64,000 nucleotides of DNA from positions 1,488,001 to 1,552,000 of the forward strand of contig NW_024468249.1 in the NCBI RefSeq assembly GCF_002104995.1, in the 5' to 3' direction. Shown in pieces: positions 25,430-34,584 of this stretch. Made by a program: the position numbers and the translations under genes. How positions within the stretch are numbered: the stretch's first letter is position 1; each line of letters starts with the position of its first letter. Below the pieces are notes generated by a model. The model saw only the letters and a program-made list of their open reading frames with translations, had not been told where the DNA came from and searched no databases. This stretch comes from Linderina pennispora (lineage: Eukaryota; Kickxellomycota; Kickxellomycetes; Kickxellales; Kickxellaceae).

Positions 25430-26846
25430 ATGGATAGGAGCGATTTGCTGCAGCTCCTCTACTTTGGCAATAGGCCGCACCATATGTCCATGGCTGACAT
25501 GAGGACCATCGACGGGCATTTACCGGTACCTATTAGATACCAGAAGGAGTGCGGCATCTTCCACTGAGGCATCTTCTGCTGGAGGACGCCCCTGAACACT
25601 TATCCACACAGTATCTCTCTGACAAACAACGTCATTTTGCCGGCGGGCACACTTGGGAGTTCCACCTGCACCCTAATCGCATCTCTACCAGCGGATTTGT
25701 CGAGGCATGCATCTGGAGATTAAGCATCTCCGCCGACAGTAGCCTGAGGCTCGGCACATCGATATATATGACCGTGTCGAGCACTCCCAGCCCTAGTCCT
25801 GCCATAGAGTGTTCTGCTCAGCTCCAGCTGACCAGGGAAGTCAAGTGTGCGAAGTACAAATGCCCTGTAGCGTATACGGAGCTTACCACCTCGGCCACCA
25901 ACTCTGGCAGGCCAATACTCGAGAACGACTCGCTCCATACCAGCTTTTATCTACGCGTTACTTCGGATGACACGCACACTCTGTGGAACAACCTTAGGTT
26001 CTACAACTCGTTTGGTCAGACGCGAATCGTTGGCTACAAAAACCTTTCTTGCGAGCACATGGGCATTGTTATCAGCAAGTTTGCTGTTCTCGCCCCAAGC
26101 TTGCCGGTGTGTTTAGCGGCAGACTTGTTGAAACCACCACTCTTGACGACAAGGTTGGAAAGCTACCGAACGCGGCTTCACATAGAAGCAGTTCTACGCA
26201 AAAAGTGCACGACAGAGGGGCTACTTACATTGACCTTGATACCGAAGGTGACAGAAGCATTCACCAAGTACTTTGAGAGTATGTTGGCCAAAGGGCAGCG
26301 GTATTGAGTGACCTTGGCCACATTCCGGTTCACGCCTACATGAAAGCTGCTATGCAAACCCACATTGCCACGCACCTAGTGATCCTCCTTTTGAATCTGC
26401 AGCGCCTCAAAGGCCGGACGCGTCCTAGGTTCAGTGGCTGGGAGATATCAGCATTCGAGCTTGAGGAAACTATCGATATGGCGCAATATGTCAGCAGCTC
26501 CGTGGACGCTATGCCTAAAACTATATCATTTTCACTGTATGCGGTATTTCTCAACCGTGGCGGAAGTCCATACCAGGTGTACTCGTGCATCCTGCGACTA
26601 GCCACAGACAAGTGGTTCTACTTTGAGAGTGGGTTGGGTTTCCCTATCTTGCGCAGCCAGGTCCTTGACGAGTATGGTGGCAACGAGATTCAGCGCTCAT
26701 ACTCTGCAGTGCAGCGCCAGAGAGACATCTGTGCTGCAAAGCGATTCACAGCCATGCATATGCCCATCTATATTCGCAACATGTCTGGAAAGCATCTTGC
26801 TTGGGTGTCGTCGATATTGCCAACACGCTGGCCCATCTACTCCTAA
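25430..26846 (+). pseudogene. Degenerate USP7/Ubp15-like protein (MATH plus ubiquitin-hydrolase remnant)
   Basis: The reading frames resemble the USP7 family of ubiquitin-specific proteases, which pair an N-terminal MATH domain with a ubiquitin hydrolase. The MATH part spans about 25640-25975 (HTWEFHLHPNRI, RPILENDSLHTSFYLRV). The catalytic Cys box, expected as GLKNQGATCYLNSLLQ, reads GYKNLSCEHMGIVISK, so the Cys is out of place. Most of the finger and palm region is missing: the frame jumps to a KLAGVFSGRL-like segment and then to LNLQRLKGRTRPRFSGWE and ETIDMAQYV. The expected GDSHGGHYYAY histidine box reads NRGGSPYQVYSCI, so the catalytic His is lost. At least two frame changes occur (near 25560 and 26130-26300). 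A 252-codon stretch remains open. It is a decayed paralogue or an inactive pseudo-enzyme. Confidence 0.6.
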
Positions 26847-27053
26847 GCACCTCTGAAGAGTTTACAAGTACGCCTAAATCGACAAATGCAGCTTCAATAG
26901 CAGCTATTCTGTACCAGAGTTTGGAGTGGCATCCTTTTGGTCTGGGTTCCCACAAACGTTGCCATGAGCTGGCAGGCTGGCATTACCAGCAAAAAATCCG
27001 CCGTGATTTTTAGGTGGATCCTGAACAAAAAATCGAAAACCTCATATATCCCG

Positions 27054-27296
27054 ATGTCAGAGTCAGAAGAGTACAGAATTGCTGTGGCCGGTCTGCAGAA
27101 GCAAGTCAATGAGCTGCGCCAGATGCTCGAGTGCGATGACAGTCAGGCAGGTGTCTCCACCGACGCATCTGCTGAGAGCGCAGCCACGATCAAGCAGCTC
27201 GAGGACGAGAACCGCAAGCTGACTGTGCGCATCTCGCACCTCCTGCGCGCACTTGACCGCAAGGACACCGAGCTGCAGGCGCTCCAGCAAGATTAG
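27054..27296 (+). CDS. Small coiled-coil protein
   Basis: An 80-residue frame starting MSESEEYRIAVAGLQKQVNEL. It has two heptad-like segments, residues about 10-30 and 48-78. The second (LEDENRKLTVRISHLLRALDRKD) resembles short leucine-zipper helices at the N-termini of some aminoacyl-tRNA synthetases such as arginyl-tRNA synthetase, a weak similarity only. No catalytic motif is visible. The frame is open and the codon usage is GC-ending like its neighbours, unlike the decayed sequence just upstream. It converges on GRX5 with 74 bp between stop codons. I do not know its function. It could be the tail of a longer gene, but no in-frame upstream exon was found. Confidence 0.55.
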   Translation: MSESEEYRIAVAGLQKQVNELRQMLECDDSQAGVSTDASAESAATIKQLEDENRKLTVRISHLLRALDRKDTELQALQQD

Positions 27297-27370
27297 TCTT
27301 TCTTTGACCGACATAATAAAAGGACTATAGACTTCGACGAAGCCAAAAAAAAAAAAGAAAAGAAAGCCCG

Positions 27371-27930
27371 TTACTCCTCGCGCTTGGCATCCGGGTCTGC
27401 CTTCAAAATGCCCTCCTTGATCAGCAGCTCGTGCAGCTCGCCGGACTGGTGCATCTGCACCATGACGTCGCAACCGCCGATAAACTCGCCCTTGACATAG
27501 ACCTGCGGGATGGTCGGCCAGTCCGTGTACTCCTTGATGCCCTCGCGGATCTCGGGGTCCTGCAGGCAGTCGACGCCCACCAGCTCGTCCACACCGTGCA
27601 TCTGCAGAATCTGGACCACCGCGCGGCTGAATCCGCACATGGGCTCGTCAGGCGTGCCCTTCATGAATACGATCAGATCGTTGTCCTTCACGGCCTCCTC
27701 GATTATGCTCTTGGCCCGGTCGGTGATGAATCGTGCGCCCAGGAAGCTCTGCGGCAGCGTAGCACCGAGCCGCTGTGCCAGGGGACGCTGGACTGCTGTG
27801 CGAAGAGTGCCCTATCAACGGAAAGATGCAGGAGAATGAATGGATATTAGCATAAGCACTCGCAGGCATGGAAGCTGCGCCAGGTGCTTGCGAAATTAGT
27901 GCTTACGTTCTGGAGAATTTGACGGAACAT
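27371..27930 (-). CDS. GRX5: Monothiol glutaredoxin-5, mitochondrial
   Basis: Grx5 transfers Fe-S clusters from the Isu scaffold in the mitochondrial matrix. Two exons, 27907-27930 (MFRQILQN) and 27371-27811, are joined across a 95-bp intron (GTAAGC to TTGATAG). The join is in phase 0 and yields 154 residues. Residues 1-45 are an Arg-rich, acid-free presequence. The thioredoxin fold follows: [16 protein letters not shown] with the monothiol CGFS centre at 67-70, the [20 protein letters not shown] segment that binds glutathione, and a C-terminal helix. The gene is intact with no frameshift. The upstream side is a 180-bp spacer shared with the 3' end of the dipeptidyl aminopeptidase gene on the same strand. 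Confidence 0.95.
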
Positions 27931-28112
27931 TTGAATTGAATAGTGCTGCAAAAAAGAGTGTAGAGTAGAAAAGGAAAGAAAAGCGGGGCAGAGGCGAGGG
28001 AGGGAAGGCGGGAGGTTGAGTGGGTGAAGAGAGATAAAGGGGTGCCAAAATTTCTAAGCTTGATGATCTCATTAGGTGGAGTCTGCTGCATTGATAGGCA
28101 CATCGATATCCC

Positions 28113-30989
28113 TCACTTGTTGCTGGCATCTGGCTGTGCGTCGTGGTACCAGTAGTCAAACTGCTCGTTTTCCAGCTCATGGAACGAGCGGAACAGGAAG
28201 TTGGTCATCCTGGCATACAGCGACGCCCTGACGCCGTGCGTGTAGATGCCGTGGTCTGAATCTGCGTAGAACGCCATCTCAAAGCCTGGAATGTTTTTGG
28301 ACTCGAGCAGATCCACCAGCGCCAGCGTGTGCTGCATATGCACGTTATCGTCGCCGGTGCCGTGCTGCACCAGGAACTTGGCATTGGCAAACGCGTGGGC
28401 ATCCGTGACTGCTGCCTTTTTGTAGCCTGAAAGGTTCATCTGTGGGGTCTTCATGTAGCGCTCCGTGTACACAGAATCGTAGAATCGCCAGTCAGTCACG
28501 GGGGCCACAGCCATACCGACCTTGAAGACGTCAGAGTGGCGCTCAATCGCGCGAGTGGTGGTGTATCCGCCGTACGACCAGCCCCAGATAGCCATGCGAT
28601 GGTGGTTAATGTAGGGCAGGCCCTGGAAGTACTTTGCAGCGGCAGCCTGGTCGTCGGGCTCGAATTCGCCCAGATGCTTGCTGACAGCGCTGCGGAACTT
28701 GCGGCCCTTGTGGGCAGTGCCGCGACCATCCACCACAGCAACGATGAAGGGCATATCGGGCACATCCTGCTGCGAGACCAGCGCCGCATGCCAGTCGAGC
28801 GAAAAGGCGCGCGACACCTGCTGCGAATTCGGCCCGCCGTAGACGCGGAACAGGACGCCGTACTTGTTCTTGGCGCTCTTGTCGAACCCTGGCGGATACA
28901 GCGCCATGGCGTTCATCTTGTCGCCGGCCTCATTCGGTACCTCAAAGAAGTCGACTGTGGGGAGGTCGTACTTTTCCAGCTCGCTGTGCGCATTGGCATT
29001 GTCAGTCAGGATGCGCTCAAACTTGGCATCATGGCTGCTGTACACAGCCTGCCAGGGGATCTGCGGGCCCTTGTAGCTGAGCTGGAAGAACCCACCGCTG
29101 GCAGAGAAGCTGGCGTCGTACGTGCCCTCGCGCGCACCCGGCGCATTCAGGAACTCACTGGTAGACTTGATGTCAGGCGGCGACACCAGCTGTGGTGCAG
29201 AGCCCGCAGCGTTCTTTGCGTTCAGCGACACCTTGTAGATGGTCGACTTGGTGCTCGCCTGCTGTGTGCTTGCATAGTACACGCTCGCCTCCTTGCGGTC
29301 CAGCACTGCAGTGCCGCTGATGACATCCCAATCGCCAGACGTCAGCCAGCCCGCAGGCTGTGCCGCATCCAGCGAGCTGAAGAGTGCCAGATGCGTGTAC
29401 TCTCCGTTCTCGACAATCTCAATGTATCCGTCACTGCCAACGCCCTCAACAGTGTTGGCCGGCACATAAAGCGGTGCCGAAGAAATCTCAATCCACGCAT
29501 CGTCACCACCTTGCTTTTTCGACGTCGAGCGCTCACGCACCATCTTGGCTGTCAGCTGCTTGGGGTCGGCACTGGCGAGGTACACGCGCTGGTGGTCCTG
29601 CACGCGGTTGAAGGCGTGGACCATGAGCTTGTCGTGCTTGTCGGTAAGCCACGTCACACGCGCAATGATCATGTCCTCAGGCTTGAACGCCTTGTCAAAG
29701 GTGATCGGGTGCGGCTGGTAGTCCGTATTTTTGTTGTCGCTGGCCTTGCTCACAAGGTTGACGTCGGGCGAGTCGGCTCTAAAGTCTGGCCGATAGACGT
29801 GCAGCGAGACCTGCGGGTTCGGGGCTCCCGGTTTCGGGTAATGCAGGCGGATGCTGTCTGGGTACGTAATCGTGTGGTTCTCGGGATGGAAGATCTGGTA
29901 CTGGTACAGCGGTACCTTGGAATCATCCAAGCGCAGGTACGCCAGCACTTCGCCATCGGGCGACCACCAGCTTGCACTGTCTGTGGCCAGCACCTCCTCG
30001 GCATATACCCAGTCGGCGATACCGTTGAACACATCGTCGCTGCCATCCTCTGTGACACGAATCTCCTTCATCATGTCAGTGACATAGATGTCGTTGTCAC
30101 GCACAAACAGCAGCCGGTGACCCTTGGGCGCCCACTGCACATAGCGAATGCGGTTGTTGCCATCGTTGGTCAGCGGGATCATCGTGCGCTCCTTGGTGCT
30201 GTAGATAAAATACGTGGCCTTGACGCCATACCGCCAGACCCGCTCCGACTTTGTGTTGAACAGAATGTACTCCCAGTCCGCCGACACCGTCCAGCTCTCG
30301 ATCGTAAACATGTCCATCAGACCAGCCGATGCCTTGACCACCTGGTCTGTGGTTGCCAGCGTCTCCTTGTACGTCTCATTACTGATGCTCAGGATATCAA
30401 ATGTCTGACCCAGGTACTCGCGGTACAGCCCATCGATACTCCGGTCAGTCGGGTGCGCAATCCAGTCCAGACTCTTGCGCTCCAACAGCGAGCTGACTTT
30501 GCCGACGTTATCATAAGTAAGCAGCTTCTTGCCCGACCGACTATCCGGCACCGAGGACACCGCAGGTGTACTGCCTTTGTCGCCCCCATTCACCGGCAGC
30601 GCAGGCACAGCCGAGGTCTCCTTGCCGTGCATGACGCGCCACAGCGATGACGCAGCAGCAAACACGCCCAGACACCCGACCACCACCAGCAGTATGTGCA
30701 TCAGCGTGAACCGCTTGCGCTTCCACACTTGCGTCTTGGCGTTGTGCGGGTCGTACATGGTAAACTCGTCGTAGAACCGCGCGTCGTCTTCTTCGCCAAA
30801 GCCCCGCAGGCTAGCCCCATCTACACCTGGGTGCCCCGAGTCGCCGCGCTCGAGTCGCGAGCTCGAAAAATTGCTGGCCTGCAGGCTCTCGTTCTCTGGG
30901 TCCAGCGCCAGAGGCCTGGCGTCACGGGCCGTGGTGCCGGACTGCACTCGCTCCTCCAGCGGCGCGTATTCAAAGTTGTCTCTTGCCAT
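28113..30989 (-). CDS. Type II membrane dipeptidyl aminopeptidase (DPP4/DAP2/STE13 family)
   Basis: Serine peptidase of family S9B that removes X-Ala or X-Pro dipeptides in the vacuole or late Golgi. The frame is open for 958 residues. An N-terminal cytosolic tail of about 92 residues is followed by one membrane segment, residues about 94-117 (HILLVVVGCLGVFAAASS), making a type II protein. The beta-propeller has family motifs such as SADWEYILFNTKSERVWRY and DWVYAEEVL, which carries the substrate-amine Glu residues. The alpha/beta-hydrolase domain holds the nucleophile in IWGWSYGGY (about residue 803), the Asp in GTGDDNVHMQ and the His in DSDHGIYTHG. The ATG at 30989 was chosen because upstream in-frame sequence is low quality and lies in the spacer. 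DAP2 and STE13 cannot be told apart from this sequence. No frameshift was seen. Confidence 0.93.
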   Translation of the reverse strand: MARDNFEYAPLEERVQSGTTARDARPLALDPENESLQASNFSSSRLERGDSGHPGVDGASLRGFGEEDDARFYDEFTMYDPHNAKTQVWKRKRFTLMHILLVVVGCLGVFAAASSLWRVMHGKETSAVPALPVNGGDKGSTPAVSSVPDSRSGKKLLTYDNVGKVSSLLERKSLDWIAHPTDRSIDGLYREYLGQTFDILSISNETYKETLATTDQVVKASAGLMDMFTIESWTVSADWEYILFNTKSERVWRYGVKATYFIYSTKERTMIPLTNDGNNRIRYVQWAPKGHRLLFVRDNDIYVTDMMKEIRVTEDGSDDVFNGIADWVYAEEVLATDSASWWSPDGEVLAYLRLDDSKVPLYQYQIFHPENHTITYPDSIRLHYPKPGAPNPQVSLHVYRPDFRADSPDVNLVSKASDNKNTDYQPHPITFDKAFKPEDMIIARVTWLTDKHDKLMVHAFNRVQDHQRVYLASADPKQLTAKMVRERSTSKKQGGDDAWIEISSAPLYVPANTVEGVGSDGYIEIVENGEYTHLALFSSLDAAQPAGWLTSGDWDVISGTAVLDRKEASVYYASTQQASTKSTIYKVSLNAKNAAGSAPQLVSPPDIKSTSEFLNAPGAREGTYDASFSASGGFFQLSYKGPQIPWQAVYSSHDAKFERILTDNANAHSELEKYDLPTVDFFEVPNEAGDKMNAMALYPPGFDKSAKNKYGVLFRVYGGPNSQQVSRAFSLDWHAALVSQQDVPDMPFIVAVVDGRGTAHKGRKFRSAVSKHLGEFEPDDQAAAAKYFQGLPYINHHRMAIWGWSYGGYTTTRAIERHSDVFKVGMAVAPVTDWRFYDSVYTERYMKTPQMNLSGYKKAAVTDAHAFANAKFLVQHGTGDDNVHMQHTLALVDLLESKNIPGFEMAFYADSDHGIYTHGVRASLYARMTNFLFRSFHELENEQFDYWYHDAQPDASNK

Positions 30990-31223
30990 TAGGCAGCCAA
31001 GAATAGGGATAGTAAGGAAGCTACAAATAGAGGGAAATAAAGATAGGGAGGATAGCTGTGAAGCAGAGCCAAGATGCGAACCTGAAGCACAGTCCCGCTT
31101 TATTGTTGCGCTGCAAATCACACACTGCAAAGAACCTCACTGCTTTTTCTCGACAAGCACGCCACGGCGCGTTGAACCGCTTGAGAGTATTTTTATTGTA
31201 CCAGCTTGAGAAACCCGCGCTCT

Positions 31224-31631
31224 CTACATGCCCCAGTTCTTCATCCGCATGATAAGATGCACCTTCTGCTTGACCTCCTCCTTGAACCGCCTCGCGTGCG
31301 ACTCTTGGCGCAGGCGCTGCCTCTTGTACTTGGGCTTCTCGTACCGCCGCCGCAGCTGCAACTCGCGCCGGATCCCGTTATCAGACAGAATCCGGTTCAG
31401 CCGCATGTACGCCCGGTTCGCTCCGCCGCTCGCCACCGGCACCGATCTGCCCACCACGCTCGCTCCCTGGTTCGCCACCATGCTGTTCAGGTTGCTGGCA
31501 AACTTCATCCGCACTTCCAGTGCCGACTGCGCTCCACCCGCGGGTGTGCCTGTGCTCATGGCCCGTGCAAAGATCGCTGTGGCTGGTGTGCGGCTAGTAA
31601 GGCCCCGGAACAGTGCAAACCCGTTCATCAT
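31224..31631 (-). CDS. MRP21: Mitochondrial small-subunit ribosomal protein bS21m
   Basis: Homologue of bacterial S21 in the mitochondrial small ribosomal subunit. The 135-residue product starts with a presequence of about 28 residues (MMNGFALFRGLTSRT). The S21 core occupies the C-terminal 75 residues: AYMRLNRILSDNGIRRELQLRRRYEKP and then the basic helix KYKRQRLRQESHARRFKEEVKQKV. The tandem ATG codons at 31631 and 31628 offer two equivalent starts; I chose the first. No frameshift. SPO11 lies 153 bp upstream on the same strand. Confidence 0.88.
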   Translation of the reverse strand: MMNGFALFRGLTSRTPATAIFARAMSTGTPAGGAQSALEVRMKFASNLNSMVANQGASVVGRSVPVASGGANRAYMRLNRILSDNGIRRELQLRRRYEKPKYKRQRLRQESHARRFKEEVKQKVHLIMRMKNWGM

Positions 31632-31784
31632 TTTTGGCTTAAATGTAGAACTAGGTAAATTGGAGGTTTGAAAGGGAATGAGAGTCAAGAAGATTCGCCT
31701 CGCACCGCTAAATTGCTGGAGAAAAAGATATCGTGCTCCGAACAGGCTTATTGCTAACCACTGATCAACGGACTGATTCGGTGA

Positions 31785-33570
31785 TCACAGCCAGCATGAC
31801 CTGTCGCCCAAGACATCGCCTATGTAGTCGAGCAAGGTCGACCGGTGCTGGGTCACGAGCTCCAGCTCCACCTTCTTGCCGAGATAGAGCATCTTGGCCA
31901 CTCTGCGACGCCGCTGCCCATTCTCTGCCCAACGGGTGATGAGGCCGGCTGCAGCTCGACGATCGCGACAAGTCAATTCGAGTAGCTGGTGAGCGTCACT
32001 TCCCAGCCTGCTCCTACCAGTGCCAATGTTAGACTACGAAGGAGTGTTGGGGACCTATCTATCCGACACTGTGTCCTTACCCTATCATCTGTGTCGAAAG
32101 GTGTATGCCCGCCCAGTACGCTGTCGGGAGTTTCACCGGTAACTTGCTTGACTGCCCGCCATCGCGGTACGTCTGGAAAATACGGGCGCCGTCCGGGTCA
32201 CTGTCAACAAAAACCGCAATTGGCAACCTGTCGCCAAACATGGCAAGAAACTCGCGAGTATTTACGTCCTACACGTTTGGGGTTAGGATGTGCTAACAGC
32301 ATTGCCTGCATGCGTAATATGTGCAACCTACTGGATAGCCCTTTCCCGGTAATGAGTAGCGCCTGGGGGAATCTGCCCAGAAACCCGGCTTGGATGAGCG
32401 AGAAAAACGCAGTCTAAACCAAAAGCTGGTCAATACACTTGTCTACTTGATTGGCATCTTGTGTTTCACGTACCTCCTTTTCAACAACGACGATGCACTT
32501 TATCTTGTGTAGAAACCTGATGTGATGCTAGCGGATGCACAAGGGGTTAGATATCCTCAGCAACTTCAATATCCAATAGCTGATATACTTACAATGAATC
32601 GGACGTGAGGAACAGGTAGCTTCTACAGATATAGTGTTAGCGAGATATTTGGAGTATGCGATCATTGCTGCAGTCAAAACTTACGCTGCAGGTAGAGTAG
32701 TCGATCGTGTTTCCGTCGCCAAGCTCAACTGAGACATTTCCGTATATCAGTCCTGTTGGGCAAGGAATCTACACAAGGCGCATGTTAGCTCAGCTTATAG
32801 CCTCCTAGTAAGTCCGAAGATATGAAGTGCTTACAATATTGAGTCGTGCTGGAGATACATTGAAGTATAGTGCAATTTTGTTGCACAGGACCCGGACATT
32901 GGCTGTGCTTTTGAAAAGAGCGATGTCTCGATAGTATATGTCTCGCTGGTATGCTATCTGCCCGGTTCTTAGGAGCTGGTAAACGATGTCTAAAATGCAC
33001 ACAGCCTCCACTACAGCAATAGTGATTAGTATCAGTACTAGATGGCTGTGGTATTATTGCTGCATACTTACGCCCTTTGCGCATATTAACCTTTTCGCCA
33101 GCCGAATGCTCAGCGCTATTGTAAAAATGCAGTTAGCACGTAATAGCTATAGCGAAGGCAGCTGGATGCAATGGAACATACCCCGATATCCACATGTATA
33201 TCTCAGCGGGCAAAGCCTTTCCTTGGGCGACGCTACGTAGGACCTTTCCTATATCCGTCAATAGCTGGTCCTCCCTATATACGTATGTTAATATGCATAT
33301 TTGAGCTTCACTCACTAACTGAAAGCGTTCATACCTAAATGAATTCAGCCCTTGGTGAACATCACAACGACCGATATCTGAAAATTCCTCCTCGCCTCCA
33401 CCATCGCTACTGCATATACTATTCCCACAAACAATATCGGTTTCAGATGACCAATTTGCACTGCTTGAAATTCGATCTGTATACGAATTACTGCAAAGGC
33501 TAGACTTTTCGATAGAACCAGCAGACAGTGTGCTATCATTGGAACTAGTTAGATGAAGAAAAGAACTCAT
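31785..33570 (-). CDS. SPO11: Spo11 meiotic double-strand-break transesterase, ten exons
   Basis: Spo11 cuts DNA to start meiotic recombination and is related to topoisomerase VI subunit A. Exons in transcript order: 33335-33570, 33182-33274, 33072-33115, 32835-33010, 32685-32768, 32593-32622, 32474-32503, 32332-32413, 32081-32268, 31785-32013. All introns are 60-180 bp with GT-AG ends. Apart from one junction they join in phase and give about 396 residues. Exon 4 carries QRDIYYRDIALFK, containing the catalytic tyrosine pair. Exon 5 has the winged-helix end GLIYGNVSVELGDG. Exons 7 and 9 supply the Toprim acidic residues (VVVEKE and FVDSDPDGARIF). Exon 10 has ELTCRDRRAAAGLI and KMLYLGKKVELE. 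Exon 8 to exon 9 (GKGLS to DVNTREF) is one base out of phase, likely an extra A at 32332. The N-terminal start is uncertain: 33621 is also possible. Confidence 0.85.
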
Positions 33571-34584
33571 TTTTGAAGACAAATTAAGACAAAAAGACAA
33601 AAAGGGTACTGCACCGAACATGGAGGAAATCTACTAAAATACTATGGATATATGCTAGCGTTGTGCTCCAGGTCTGGTTAGAGCTGAGCTTCTTTTAGAG
33701 ATAAAATCAGTAGTGTTTAACCTGGCAGATAATGTGGGCTGTCGACATTCAGGTCCGTAATCGCGTTTGTGAATGTTTATTGTCGATGCCATTCACGTTT
33801 AAAATGACACCACCTATGGGACGGCTATATAAAACACGTCGTCAACAGCACGTTCAATTTCTCCTGTTTTGTCCACCTTTGCCCCTCCTTGGTTTTCTCC
33901 TGCTTTTATCCGAATATATCAATACCGGATTTGTTTGATTTATCTTCTTTTGATTATCTACTGGAACATCTATGGGTACTCCGGTTACCGGACTTCTATC
34001 ACGAACTCATTACACACCCGATTCTCGACACCATGACACCATCACCTCATTATAGCATCTCTATCATGCCCCAACTCCTCTGCTGATATATACCAGGAGC
34101 CATATATTCCTATTCACTACCTATCTCTCATTAAGAAATTGAAAATAATTTTGGGCAAAGACTCTGCTAAAAACGCAGTCTGTGTTGTCGACTCGATGGA
34201 TATTGTTGCCAAAACTCTTCACCCAAAATGATTCGTTCGATCTCCTGACGAGGGATGGATATTGGGTCGGGGTATGGGACTTTTGGTATATATCGGTACA
34301 AGAACTGAGTCATGGTAAGAGGATATAATAATGAAACCATAGGGCAGTGATTGCTTCCAAAGCAGGTGGATAAAATTTTGAAATGTTATCCTCATTTTTA
34401 CCAGAGGGAAAAGTGCCTATTCTATATACTGGAATGACACTCAATTGCTGAAAAAGGGCAGTGTGGTGCCATCACCATACTGTCCTCAAATCTCAGCAGC
34501 TCCGCTATCAGATCTCATTGGTTCGCCTGGACGTTGTTGTGTTGGAATTATGATATGGACTCCACTAGGCTTATCGATATTGGG
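33571..34584. other. Decayed region between SPO11 and repeat copy 2
   Basis: About 1 kb. A clear TATATAAA box lies at 33826-33833 on the plus strand, followed by a CT-rich stretch like a gene leader, then by frames broken by stops every 20-60 codons. It looks like a promoter whose gene has decayed or been cut off by the repeat that begins at 34585. No product is recognised. Confidence 0.4.

Noticed and set aside
34141-34584. Kinase-like gene upstream of repeat copy 2
   Set aside because: Frames change every few dozen codons and no kinase motif could be found.
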